Assembly: GCA_016793095.1 (NCBI GenBank) | Contig: JAEUJQ010000035.1 | Coordinates: 186,001-250,000, forward strand | From: Myxococcaceae bacterium | Lineage (GTDB): Bacteria; Myxococcota; Myxococcia; Myxococcales; Myxococcaceae | Length of the DNA: 64,000 bases | Direction: 5' to 3' | Shown here: positions 1 to 8,305 of the stretch, piece by piece | Layout: each line of letters starts with the position of its first letter | Position numbering within the stretch: position 1 is the first letter of the stretch | Translations under genes and position numbers: made by a program | The notes under the pieces: model-generated | Seen by the model: the letters and a program-made list of their open reading frames with translations, nothing else | Told to the model about the DNA's origin: nothing | Databases searched by the model: none

Positions 1-2584
1 TCGGCGCGCCCGCGTCGGCGTTGCACAGCGTGCCCGTCTGCGCCGCGTTGCACACGATGGAGCCCGACCGCAGGCACACCCCCACCCCCGCCGAGCACGA
101 GGTGCCCACCCCGGGGAACGGCTCGTCGACGCCGCCGGTGCAGTCATCGTCCAGACCGTTGCACCGCTCGGGAGACGGCTCCACGTTGCGCACGCACGAC
201 AGGCCACCCGACACGCACGTCTGGGTGCCCGCGTTGCACACGCCCGCCTGCCCCGTGAGGCACGCCGCCCCGCCACCCGGGTTCCCCTCGTCCACCGCGC
301 CGCTGCAGTTGTCGTCCACGTTGTTACAGAGCTCGGCCACGCCCGGCCTCACCGCCGCGCTGCCGTCGTTGCAGTCGAGGTTGTTCGTCACCCGCCCGCT
401 CTGCACCGCGCACGACACCACCGCCTGCCCCGTCGCGTGGCCGTAGCCGTCCGAATCGCCGTCCACCCACCAGTTCTGCGTCGGCAGCCCCTCGTCGGTG
501 AGCCCGTCGCAGTCGTCGTCGATGACGTTGCACGTCTCGGTCGCGCCAGGGCGAATGGCCGCCACCGCGTCGTTGCAGTCCTGGTCGTTCGTCACGCGCC
601 CGGGCACCGGCTGACAGCTCGACTGCCCCGCCGACATTCGCGCGCCATAGCCGTCGACGTCCGCGTCCACGTAGTACGTGAGGAAGGTGAGGCCCTCGTC
701 CGTGCTGGAGTTGCAGTTGTCGTCGATGCCGTTGCACACCTCGACCGCGGTCGGCTTCACCGCCGCGTTGAGATCGTTGCAGTCCGACGCGTTCGTCACC
801 CACCCGCTGATGGGGGCGCACGAGTTCTGCGGCGACGAGCCCGCGCGGCCGAAGCCGTCACCGTCGCCATCGAGCCAGTAGTTCTGCGCCATCGCGCCGT
901 TGTCGACCAGCATGTCGCAGTTGTCGTCGAGCCCGTTGCACACCTCGACCGCCCCTGGACGAATGGAGGCGTTCAGATCGTTGCAGTCGTCATTCGACAG
1001 GACGTGGCCTGGCGGCGCGTTGCACCGGTTCACCGCCATCGCGCCCAGCCTGCCGCGCCCGTCACCGTCCCCGTCGGGGTACCAGGCCTGCGTCGCGAGG
1101 CCCTCGTCCACCAGCATGTCGCAGTCGTCGTCCACCTGGTTGCACGTCTCGGTCGCGCCGGGTCGAATCGCCGCGTTGCCGTCGTTGCAGTCGGTCGCGT
1201 TCGTCACGCGCCCCGTCACCGGCTCGCACGCGCTCATCGGGGTGGAGCCCGCCTGCCCGGCGCCGTCACCGTCGCCATCGACGTAGTAGCTCGAGAAGGT
1301 GAGCCCGTCGTCTGGCGTCCCGTCACAGTCGTCGTCGGCGCCGTTGCAGCGCTCGGGCGCGCCGGGCTTCACCGTCGCGTCACCGTCGTTGCAGTCGCTC
1401 GCGTTCGTCACCCGGCCGGGCACGCTCTGGCAGGCGTTGAGCGCCGCGCCCGTGCCGAAGCCGTCGCCGTCCATGTCGGCGTAGTACGCGGTGAACGTGA
1501 GGCCGTCGTCGGGCGTGCCGTCGCAGTCGTCGTCGGCGCCGTTGCAGCGCTCGGGGGCGCCGGGCTTCACCGTCGGGTCGGCGTCGTTGCAGTCGGTGCC
1601 CACGGTCACACGCCCGGGCTGCACCGCGCACGACGACACGGCGGTGCCCATGGCTCCGAAGCCGTCGCCGTCACCGTCCACGTACGAGGTGATGAGGGTG
1701 AGGTTCTCGTCCACCTGCCCGTCGCAGTTGTCATCCACCTGGTTGCAGGTCTCGGGAGCGCCCGGCTTCACCGTCGGGCTCGCGTCGTTGCAGTCGGCCT
1801 GGTTCGTCACCTTTCCGGCGATGGGCGAACAGCTCGACTCAGGCGCGCTGCCGGTCGCGCCGAAGCCGTCGCCGTCCTGGTCCACGTAGTAGCTCTGGAA
1901 GGTGATGCCGTTGTCCACCTGCCCGTCGCAGTTGTCATCGACGCGGTTGCACAGCTCGCTCGCGCCCGGCTTCACCGTCGGGTCCCCGTCGTTGCAGTCG
2001 CTGCGGTTCGGCACCCGGCCCTGCACCATCGCCTCGCAGGCCTGCATGGCGGCGCCTCCAGAGGCACCGAAGCCGTCGCCGTCAGCGTCGGGGTAGAAGT
2101 CCTGGAACGGGATGCCGTTGTCCCGCGCGCCGTCGCAGTCGTCATCGATGCCGTTGCAGACCTCGGCCGCGCCCGGACGGATCGACGGGTTCCCGTCGTC
2201 GCAGTCGCCGCTCGCCGTCACCGCGCCCATCGGTGGCGCCTGGCAGCCCTCCCCCACGCGCATCGCTCCGACACCGTCGCCGTCGCCGTCCCGGAACCAG
2301 GCCGTGCGGGGGAGCCCCTCATCCACCTCGCCATCACAGTCATCGTCGGTGGCGTTGCAGAGCTCCGACGCCCCGGGGAACGCGAGCGGGTCGTTGTCCT
2401 TGCAGTCCACCCGCGGCTCGTCGCGGCAGCTCCCGGTGCCGGGAATGCCGTCGCCATCAGCGTCGAGGCAGCTCACCGGCGCCGGCAGCGGTGGCCCGGC
2501 GTCGACGGTGTTCATGAGGCGACCTTCGCGGCCGCACCCAAGGGCCGTCGCCACCAGCACCGCGAGGATGTGACGCTGCGACAT
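1..2584 (-). CDS. MopE-type metal-binding repeat lipoprotein, 3' end beyond window
   Basis: The reading frame starts at an ATG at 2584 and stays open to base 2 (861 codons), so the C-terminus lies outside the window. The first residues end in the lipobox ALGC, with the lipid-acceptor Cys at residue 17, so an outer-membrane or surface lipoprotein is likely. About ten repeats of 65-70 residues follow. Each has a D-x-DGDG-x-G calcium-type segment, then DC(D/N)D, then PGA-x-E-x-CN, then DD(D/N)CDG-x-(V/R)D. This is the Cu-binding MopE / putative metal-binding motif common in myxobacterial surface proteins. Near the left edge the pattern shifts to a Cys-rich variant (CNNVDDNCSG, then CSAGVGVC), as in the C-terminal parts of such proteins. 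Function is unknown beyond probable metal binding. The plus strand is open over most of this region only because of GC bias. Confidence 0.85.
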   Translation of the reverse strand, partial: MSQRHILAVLVATALGCGREGRLMNTVDAGPPLPAPVSCLDADGDGIPGTGSCRDEPRVDCKDNDPLAFPGASELCNATDDDCDGEVDEGLPRTAWFRDGDGDGVGAMRVGEGCQAPPMGAVTASGDCDDGNPSIRPGAAEVCNGIDDDCDGARDNGIPFQDFYPDADGDGFGASGGAAMQACEAMVQGRVPNRSDCNDGDPTVKPGASELCNRVDDNCDGQVDNGITFQSYYVDQDGDGFGATGSAPESSCSPIAGKVTNQADCNDASPTVKPGAPETCNQVDDNCDGQVDENLTLITSYVDGDGDGFGAMGTAVSSCAVQPGRVTVGTDCNDADPTVKPGAPERCNGADDDCDGTPDDGLTFTAYYADMDGDGFGTGAALNACQSVPGRVTNASDCNDGDATVKPGAPERCNGADDDCDGTPDDGLTFSSYYVDGDGDGAGQAGSTPMSACEPVTGRVTNATDCNDGNAAIRPGATETCNQVDDDCDMLVDEGLATQAWYPDGDGDGRGRLGAMAVNRCNAPPGHVLSNDDCNDLNASIRPGAVEVCNGLDDNCDMLVDNGAMAQNYWLDGDGDGFGRAGSSPQNSCAPISGWVTNASDCNDLNAAVKPTAVEVCNGIDDNCNSSTDEGLTFLTYYVDADVDGYGARMSAGQSSCQPVPGRVTNDQDCNDAVAAIRPGATETCNVIDDDCDGLTDEGLPTQNWWVDGDSDGYGHATGQAVVSCAVQSGRVTNNLDCNDGSAAVRPGVAELCNNVDDNCSGAVDEGNPGGGAACLTGQAGVCNAGTQTCVSGGLSCVRNVEPSPERCNGLDDDCTGGVDEPFPGVGTSCSAGVGVCLRSGSIVCNAAQTGTLCNADAGAP

Positions 2585-2692
2585 GACGCTCCGCGACCGC
2601 TCTCAGCCCTTTGGAGCCGCCCTTAACGCACCGGCCGAACGAGACGCAAACCCCACCCCTGCCTGTCACCCCGACGCGTCGCTGCGGGGACG

Positions 2693-3403
2693 TCAGAGGG
2701 CCTTCGAAGCCTCCCGCACCGAGAGGCGACTGAGCCGGCCGCGCCAGCGCTCGAGCCAGGCACGCACCACTTCGGGGCGATCGCGTCCGACCGCGCGCAT
2801 CGCCCAGCCGATGCCCTTGCGCAGGAAGAAGTCCTTCCCGTCCACCGCGCGCTCGATGGCGTAAGCGAGCAGCTCGAGGTCCGTGGCCTCGTGCCGGAGC
2901 ACCTGACAGACCAGCGCCGCCCGCTGCAGCCACAGCTCCCCGGACGCCGCCCAGCGCCGCACCACCTTCGTCATGCCCACCGGATCGTTCTCGAGGGCGG
3001 TGGCCACCACGTGCGTCGCGAGCTCGTCCACCAGGTCCCACCACGCCCCCGAGCGGATGAGCGTCTCGAGCAGCGGCGCGGCCTTCGCGGTCAGCCATCG
3101 GCGGTGGGGGCGCAGGCGCAGCACGTTGAGGGCGACGAAGCGCTCCTCGCGATACCGCGCGCCGTTCCACAGGAGCAGCACGTGCGCGGAGAGCGCCTCG
3201 AGGGACTCGAACGGCTCGTCGAAGAGCTCGCGCGCCACCTTGCGCGCCACGGGCACCTGCACGCCGAGGCACGGCATCGAGGACTTGAGGTAGGCGCGCA
3301 TGCCCTCGGCCTTGTCGGGGCGCGCGTGAAGCCTCAGCGCCGCGCGGACTGGGTCACTGCGCGCTCGCCCTGCCCGCTTCGCCTTCCCCACCGCGCGCGC
3401 CAT
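2693..3403 (-). CDS. AlkD-like DNA alkylation repair glycosylase
   Basis: A 236-aa protein of the DNA alkylation repair (AlkD/AlkC, HEAT-like repeat) family. These enzymes excise positively charged N3- and N7-alkylpurines from DNA in the cytoplasm. Visible signature residues are W122 and D126 in the segment GAWWDLVDE, and W200 in FLRKGIGWAMR. The spacings (4 and 74 residues) equal those I recall between Trp109, Asp113 and Trp187 of Bacillus cereus AlkD, so the active site appears intact. The N-terminus is basic. The gene begins 4 nt after the stop of the HEAT-repeat gene at 3408-5036, so the two are probably co-transcribed. Confidence 0.9.
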   Translation of the reverse strand: MARAVGKAKRAGRARSDPVRAALRLHARPDKAEGMRAYLKSSMPCLGVQVPVARKVARELFDEPFESLEALSAHVLLLWNGARYREERFVALNVLRLRPHRRWLTAKAAPLLETLIRSGAWWDLVDELATHVVATALENDPVGMTKVVRRWAASGELWLQRAALVCQVLRHEATDLELLAYAIERAVDGKDFFLRKGIGWAMRAVGRDRPEVVRAWLERWRGRLSRLSVREASKAL

Positions 3404-3407
3404 CGAC

Positions 3408-5036
3408 TCAGAGCTCGAGCAGCTTCATCTTGTTCTTCGCCGCCTTCGCCATCTTCCCCTTCCCACCCGCCGCGAGCTTCTCGAGCACCTCGGCGCCGAC
3501 GTTCTTGAGCTCGAACTGCGGCTTCTCGGCGAAGTGCACCCCCACGTAGTACCGCGCCTCGTCCGAGAGGGCCTTCGCCTTCATCACCGCCTCGGCGATC
3601 TGATAGCCCTCGCTGTGCAGCTTCTCGATCTCAGCGAGCGACGGGTCGCGCTGGCGCGCCCGGGGATGCGGATCGAGCGAATGGTGAACGAGCTGCTGCA
3701 CGACCGCAGCGAAGCGATCGTCGGGAGTCGCCACCACCGAGTGGGCCAGCATCTGGCTGATGGCCTCGGCGCGGGCCGGGTCCCGCTTGCCCAGGCTCTT
3801 CGCTTTGTCGCGCAACAGCTCGGCCCACGCCTGCGGATCCACCGCGCGCACCGGCTCGAGCTGCCTGCGGGCCACGGCGAGCGCGTCGGCCAGGTTCTTC
3901 CCGCCCGCGTCGAGCAACCGCTTGAGGTCCTTCTTCGAGAGCTTGTGCGCGAGCGGCGAGAGAATGTCGGTGAGCACCTGGGCCCCGGCCTCCTCCTCGG
4001 CGTCCGCGAGCGCCTCTGCCAGCAGGGCCTCTCCTCCGTCGAGCGCCACCACCACCTTCGCCGCGGCCTCGGACCGGGCGCGGTCCTTCGAGCGCGCCAC
4101 CGGCAGCAGGGTCTTCGCCGCCAGCTTGCCCGCAGCGCCCTTCTGGGACACCGCGAGCTCGCCGAGATGCGCGATGGCCCAGAGCGCCACCGAGGCGTCC
4201 TTCGCCTCGCAGAGCTCGGCCAGCTCGTCGGCGAACTCGACGCCGATCTTGAGCACCGTGAGCGAGTCACGGGCGCCGCGCGCGACGTGCACGTTCTCGT
4301 CCTGCAGGAGGTCCATCAGCTTGCGCAGCGCCTTCTTCGACGGCCCCTTCGCGCAGGCGAAGCGCATCGCGGTGGCGGCCTCCATGCGCACCAGCGGCGA
4401 GTGCTTGTTCGAGAGGAAGCCGATCAGGTCGTCCTGGGTCTCCGGCAGCTCGAGGAAGCCGAGGATCTTGAGCGCCCCGCGGGTCGCGTCTTCGTCCTCG
4501 AGCGTCTTCTTCTTCTCGAGGAACTTGAGCGCCTGCGTCTTCATGACCCGGCGCTGCGCCTCGGACATCTCGCGGGCCTCCTGCCGCACCGAGAGCGTGA
4601 CCTTGTTGATGGCGTCGAAAGGCTGCCCGCGCAGGCCCTCGAGGGCGAGCTCGAAGGACTGCTTGCCGCCCACGGCCGGGAGCAGCTGCGAGAGGATGGC
4701 GCGGGCCTCGGGAGTGGCGTCGGCGAGGCGGGCCTTGAGCTCGGGCAGGGCGGCCTCTCCGAGGTTGGCGATGGCGGCGCGGGCCGCGGCCTGTACGTCG
4801 CGCGAGCGGTTGAGGCTGTCGAGCAGCACCGGCAGCGCCTTGAGCGCCTGCACCTGGCCCAGCGCCTCGATGGCCGCCTCGGCGTACGCGTCGAGCTCGT
4901 CCTTCGCCATGGCGGTGAGCCGCGCGACGACCGCCGGGTCCTTCACCTTGAGTTCGCCCAGCACCACGGCCGCGGCGATTCGCTTGCGGGGGGTCTGGTC
5001 GTCGAGCAGCTCGACGATGCGCTTGATGGGGTCCAT
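3408..5036 (-). CDS. HEAT-repeat protein
   Basis: A 542-aa soluble protein made of consecutive helical pairs. Examples are the segments around VVLGELKVKDPAVVARL and AAIEALGQVQALKALPVLL near the N-terminus, which are HEAT/PBS-lyase-like scaffolds. The C-terminus is Lys/Ala-rich (AKAAKNKMKLLEL). The start at 5036 (MDPIKRIVELL) is chosen because AGGAGGG lies just upstream. The frame stays open for another 900 bases upstream but reads through low-complexity repeat DNA. No catalytic motif is seen, so it is probably a protein-interaction scaffold. It sits 4 nt upstream of the alkD-like gene. A role in the same repair context is inference from position only. Confidence 0.8.
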   Translation of the reverse strand: MDPIKRIVELLDDQTPRKRIAAAVVLGELKVKDPAVVARLTAMAKDELDAYAEAAIEALGQVQALKALPVLLDSLNRSRDVQAAARAAIANLGEAALPELKARLADATPEARAILSQLLPAVGGKQSFELALEGLRGQPFDAINKVTLSVRQEAREMSEAQRRVMKTQALKFLEKKKTLEDEDATRGALKILGFLELPETQDDLIGFLSNKHSPLVRMEAATAMRFACAKGPSKKALRKLMDLLQDENVHVARGARDSLTVLKIGVEFADELAELCEAKDASVALWAIAHLGELAVSQKGAAGKLAAKTLLPVARSKDRARSEAAAKVVVALDGGEALLAEALADAEEEAGAQVLTDILSPLAHKLSKKDLKRLLDAGGKNLADALAVARRQLEPVRAVDPQAWAELLRDKAKSLGKRDPARAEAISQMLAHSVVATPDDRFAAVVQQLVHHSLDPHPRARQRDPSLAEIEKLHSEGYQIAEAVMKAKALSDEARYYVGVHFAEKPQFELKNVGAEVLEKLAAGGKGKMAKAAKNKMKLLEL

Positions 5037-5139
5037 GCGTTCCCTCCTGACGCTGACAGGGGGACCGTAGCCGCCCGGGCCCGCGGGGGAAGCCGATTCT
5101 CTTGTCAGGAACCGCGGGGACCGCCAGACGACCGGGCGC

Positions 5140-5502
5140 ATGCGCGACGTGACGTGGTGGCGAACGACGTTGAAGCAGGCGCTGCGCGATGGCCTGCGCG
5201 CGAGAGACGCGAGCGCGGTGAGCTTGTGGCGCGAGACGCTCTCGGCGATCGAGCACGCCGAGGCAGTGGACGTGGCGCACGCGCCCCGCGCCGAGGACGG
5301 GCCCATCGCAGGCGCGGTGCGTGGCCTCGGCGCCGCGGAGGTCGCTCGCCGAACCCTCTCGCCCGGCGACATCGAGCAGGTGCTGCGCCGCGAGCTGGCC
5401 GAGCGACGTGGCGCGGCGGACGAGCTCGCTCGCCTCGGGAAGGCCGGCGAGGCTGCACGACTGCGCACCCAGGCGGCCCTGCTCGAGCGGCTCCTCGCCT
5501 GA
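5140..5502 (+). CDS. GatB/YqeY-like protein
   Basis: A 120-aa protein resembling the YqeY family, the helical domain also found at the C-terminus of the GatB subunit of Glu-tRNA(Gln) amidotransferase. The family pattern of an N-terminal helix with basic residues, a (D/E)-x-x-x-V/L-x-LW/R-x-x-x-S-A-I-E segment (AVSLWRETLSAIEHAE), then a Glu/Arg-rich helical C-terminal half is visible. It is shorter than the usual ~150 aa. Family members are thought to act near tRNA, but their role is unsettled. It is divergent from the HEAT-repeat gene, with ~100 nt between the starts. The frame is clean and the start ATG is unambiguous. Confidence 0.65.
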   Translation: MRDVTWWRTTLKQALRDGLRARDASAVSLWRETLSAIEHAEAVDVAHAPRAEDGPIAGAVRGLGAAEVARRTLSPGDIEQVLRRELAERRGAADELARLGKAGEAARLRTQAALLERLLA

Positions 5503-5591
5503 GGCCCACGCCGAGAGCCCCGCAGACCACGGTGCGCTCGGGCCAGGAACGGCGCCCTGCCGCGGCCGCGGCCTTTCACCGACGACAGGTC

Positions 5592-5993
5592 GCCACCTGC
5601 CCTCTCGGCGAGCGTGGGTGTGAGCCCGGTCGATGACGAGCCAGCCGGCCTGAACGCGCGGCGGTCGTGACCCAGAACCTGGCCGACGCACTCCTCCCGC
5701 ACCCGTGCGCCACCTGCGCTCCCGGCGAGCGTGGGTGTGCGCCCGGTCGATGACGAGCCAGCCGGCCTGAACGCGCGGCCGTCGCGACCCAGAACCTGGC
5801 CGACGCGCTCCTCCCGCACCCGCGCGCCACCTGCGCCCTCGGCGAGCGTGGGTGTGCGCCCGGTCGTTGACGAGCCAGTCGGCCTGAACGCGCGCGGCGC
5901 GGTCGCGACCCAGAACCTGGCCGACGCGCTCCTCCCGCACCCGCGCGCCACCTGCGCTCTCGGCGAGCGTGGAGCCCGTCGCCCTGAACGCGG
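5592..5993. repeat. Tandem repeat array, 117-121 bp unit, 3 full copies plus a partial
   Basis: Copies begin at 5592, 5709, 5826 and 5947 with the same GCCACCTGC box, giving unit lengths 117, 117 and 121 bp. The fourth copy decays after about 45 bases. Copies agree at most positions, including blocks coding-like in both directions such as GTGGGTGTG, GACGAGCCAG and CAGAACCTGGCCGACGC. The array fills most of the gene-free stretch 5503-6179 between the YqeY-like gene and the OmpA-type lipoprotein gene. No start with a ribosome site, domain or conserved stop was found, so it looks non-coding, although frames are open on both strands because of high GC. The last ~180 bases before 6180 presumably carry the promoter of the next gene. 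Confidence 0.8.
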
Positions 5994-6179
5994 CCGAGGT
6001 GGCAGCGAGTCTCAGGGTCGGCCGCACAGAACCTGGCCGGCGCGGCGCTGCTGACCAGGCTGGGCGGGGCCGTCGCTCCGCTGCGCGGCAACGAGGAGAC
6101 ATCGGCCAGGCAACCCGGGAAGCGGGCGGCCTGACTGAAGCTCGTCCCTCGGCCCCGCGCTCTGGCAGACTGCCGCGCC

Positions 6180-7031
6180 ATGCGACGATCCACCACGTTC
6201 CTCGTCCTCGCCCTCGCGGGCACCGGCTGTGTCACCCAGAAGACGTATGACGCCCTCAAGGCCGAGCGCGACGCCCTCGACGTCACGCTGGGCGAGAAGA
6301 ACGCCGAGCTCGCCGCCCGCGAGGCGAGCCTCAAGAAGCGCGAGGGCCGCATCACCGAGCTGGAGCAGGCGCTGGCCGCCGAGCAGGACAAGGCGAAGGA
6401 CCTCGGCGCGCGCATCGATCGCCTCGTCGCCGACCTCGCCGCCATCACCCGCGACAAGTCGAAGCTGCAGGGCAGCGTCGAAGAGATGACCGCCGCCCTC
6501 GCCGATCTCGAGAAGCGCCGCGCCGAGGCCGAGGCGCGCGTGCAGGAGTTCCGCTCGCTGCTCGCCCGCTTCCGCAGCCTCATCGACGCCGGCAAGCTGA
6601 AGGTGCGCATCGTCGACGGCCGAATGGTGGTGGTGCTCGCCACCGACGTGCTCTTCGGCTCGGGCTCGGCCACGCTCTCGAAGGACGGCAAGGCCGCCAT
6701 CGTCGAGGTCGCGCAGGTGCTCGCCAGCATTCCGAACCGCGCGTTTCAGGTGGAAGGCCACACCGACTCGGTTCCCATCGCCTCCGCGCAGTTCCCGTCG
6801 AACTGGGAGCTCGCCTCGGCCCGCGCCATCACCGTGACGAAGGCCATGGTGGACGCCGGCCTGCCCCCCGGGCGCGTCTCCGCCGCCAGCTACGCCGAGC
6901 ACAAGCCCGTCGCCCCCAACGACACCCAGGAGAGCAAGGCCCTCAACCGGCGCATCGAGATCACCATCGTGCCCGATCTCTCGACGCTTCCGGGCTTCGA
7001 CGAGCTGAAGAAGCTGGACAGCGGCCGCTGA
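6180..7031 (+). CDS. OmpA-family lipoprotein with coiled coil
   Basis: A 283-aa outer-membrane lipoprotein. Residues 1-17 form a lipoprotein signal ending in GTGC (Cys17). Residues ~20-135 are a charged coiled coil (repeated K-x-E-x-x-A/L patterns, LEQALAAEQDKAKDL). The C-terminal ~140 residues are an OmpA/MotB-like peptidoglycan-binding domain: VLFGSGSATLSKDG near 155, GHTDSVPI near 193, NWELASARA near 208 and the closing NRRIEI near 256. Such proteins tether the outer membrane to the cell wall through meso-diaminopimelate. The coiled coil would span the periplasm. The gene is convergent with the Hsp33 gene, and the 290 bases between them hold no recognisable feature. Confidence 0.9.
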   Translation: MRRSTTFLVLALAGTGCVTQKTYDALKAERDALDVTLGEKNAELAAREASLKKREGRITELEQALAAEQDKAKDLGARIDRLVADLAAITRDKSKLQGSVEEMTAALADLEKRRAEAEARVQEFRSLLARFRSLIDAGKLKVRIVDGRMVVVLATDVLFGSGSATLSKDGKAAIVEVAQVLASIPNRAFQVEGHTDSVPIASAQFPSNWELASARAITVTKAMVDAGLPPGRVSAASYAEHKPVAPNDTQESKALNRRIEITIVPDLSTLPGFDELKKLDSGR

Positions 7032-7321
7032 CCTGGCGCCTGAAGCGACGAACGGGCGCGACGGGCGGAGTTCTTCCGTGGCGGGCGCCGGAGATTCACT
7101 CGACTGGCGGCGTGGGAGAGACGAACGGGCGCGGAGCGAGCGCCCCGACACCTCACCGGCGCTCCCCTGCGTGCCCCTGAACAGCGACTCGAATGACAGC
7201 GACGTCGTTCGGCTCGCGTTGCAGGTGGCGCGTAGTCCTGGGCGTACGTCATTACCCGCCGGCAGAGGGGCATCCTCCGCGTGGGAACCGCCCGCGCGAA
7301 CGCCGCTCGTCGGCGGAGGAC

Positions 7322-8209
7322 TCAGTTCTTCGGCTCGCCTTGCGTGAGCTCGCCCAGCAGCGTCAACAGGTCAGGCAGGGTGACCTCGTAGCGACTCGCG
7401 CAGAAATGACAGGTGACAGCGGTGCTCCCTGCGGTGTCGATGATGTCCTGCACCTGCGCGCGCCCGAGCGATCTGAGCGTCTCGAGGGTGCGCGCCTTCG
7501 AGCAGGTGCACGCGAACCGCGCGGGGGTTCGCAGGGCGACCGCGACGCCTGGAAAGAGCCGGGCGAAGAGCGTCTCAGCGTCGATGACCGCGGAGTCGGC
7601 GAGCGCGGCCTCGAGCGAGGGCTGCAGCGTCACCCGCAGGCGCTCGAGGACCGACAGCTCCCCCTCGGGCAGCGCCTGAACCAGCACCGCCGCCACCTTC
7701 CCGAGCGGCTCGTCGCCCCGTGGCGCCGAGGCGATGGCCAGGTGCGTCTTCACCTGCTCCGACGTCTCGAAGAAGTGGTTGAGATCGCCGGCCAGCTCGA
7801 ACGCGGTGAGCTCGACCGATGAGCGGTAGTACTCGTGGCCGAGGTCGCGGAGGACCGAGAGGAAGCCTCGGTTCCCGAGCGCGGCGCGCCAGCGGAACTC
7901 CCGGCCCAGCTCGACGCCGACCAGCTGGTTCTTCACGTAGCCGCGCATGGTGCCATCGGCGCCGGCATCGACGAAGAGGCCACGCAGCGCGCCGTCGCAC
8001 TCGAGCTGCAGGTTGAGGCGCGAGCTGCCCTTCTGGAGGGCCGCCATGACGGCCGCCCCGGCGAAAGCCTGGCCGAGGAGCGCTGCTGAGACGAGCTCGA
8101 GCTGGTGCCGCCGGCGAGCCTCCTGCGCCACGTGCGGGACGAAGGCCACCGCCACGGTGAGGTTGGTGGCCTCCATGAGGCCCTTGAGCACTGCGTCCGT
8201 CGTCTCCAC
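7322..8209 (-). CDS. hslO: Hsp33 redox-regulated chaperonin
   Basis: A cytoplasmic holdase chaperone activated by oxidation. The N-terminal domain shows family segments such as RRHQLELVSAALLGQ, LECDGALRGLFVDA and GYV. The C-terminal redox switch carries the four zinc-binding cysteines as CTC (near residue 233) and CHFC (near 265), with usual Hsp33 spacing. Length from the GTG at 8209 is 295 aa, close to the family norm. This GTG follows GGAGGAGCC and begins where homology to Hsp33 begins. The frame extends to an ATG at 8278, but that extension covers a GC-rich hairpin (8231-8259) that looks like the terminator of the upstream gene, so the shorter start is preferred. Confidence 0.88.
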   Translation of the reverse strand: METTDAVLKGLMEATNLTVAVAFVPHVAQEARRRHQLELVSAALLGQAFAGAAVMAALQKGSSRLNLQLECDGALRGLFVDAGADGTMRGYVKNQLVGVELGREFRWRAALGNRGFLSVLRDLGHEYYRSSVELTAFELAGDLNHFFETSEQVKTHLAIASAPRGDEPLGKVAAVLVQALPEGELSVLERLRVTLQPSLEAALADSAVIDAETLFARLFPGVAVALRTPARFACTCSKARTLETLRSLGRAQVQDIIDTAGSTAVTCHFCASRYEVTLPDLLTLLGELTQGEPKN

Positions 8210-8230
8210 GGCTCCTCCGACAAAGACGAA

Positions 8231-8259
8231 GGGCGGCCCCGCGAAGTGCGGAACCGCCC
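8231..8259 (-). terminator. Hairpin terminator-like element after the Cys-rich lipoprotein gene
   Basis: Read on the minus strand, GGGCGG pairs with CCGCCC, and inside it CCGC pairs with GCGG around a short loop. TTCGTCTTT follows. It lies 47 nt downstream of the stop of the gene at 8306-9928 and just before the preferred hslO start at 8209. A Rho-independent or weak terminator is plausible, but no folding energy was calculated. Confidence 0.45.
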
Positions 8260-8305
8260 TGTCGAGCGGCGGGCCCATGCGGGACCCGCCTTCAGCGCGT
8301 CAGGC

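Noticed and set aside
437-2626. Long plus-strand open frame (729 codons) opposite the MopE-repeat gene
   Set aside because: The minus-strand frame has a lipobox, regular metal-binding repeats and good start; the plus frame is Val/Arg/His-rich low complexity from antisense of repeats.
5037-5951. N-terminal extension of the HEAT protein upstream of 5036
   Set aside because: Reads through the 117-bp tandem array and Arg/Ala-rich antisense sequence; AGGAGGG directly precedes ATG 5036.
7032-7321. A gene in the gap between the OmpA-type gene and hslO
   Set aside because: Frames exist on both strands but have no start signals or recognisable composition; two ACGAACGGGCGCG copies are noted without meaning.
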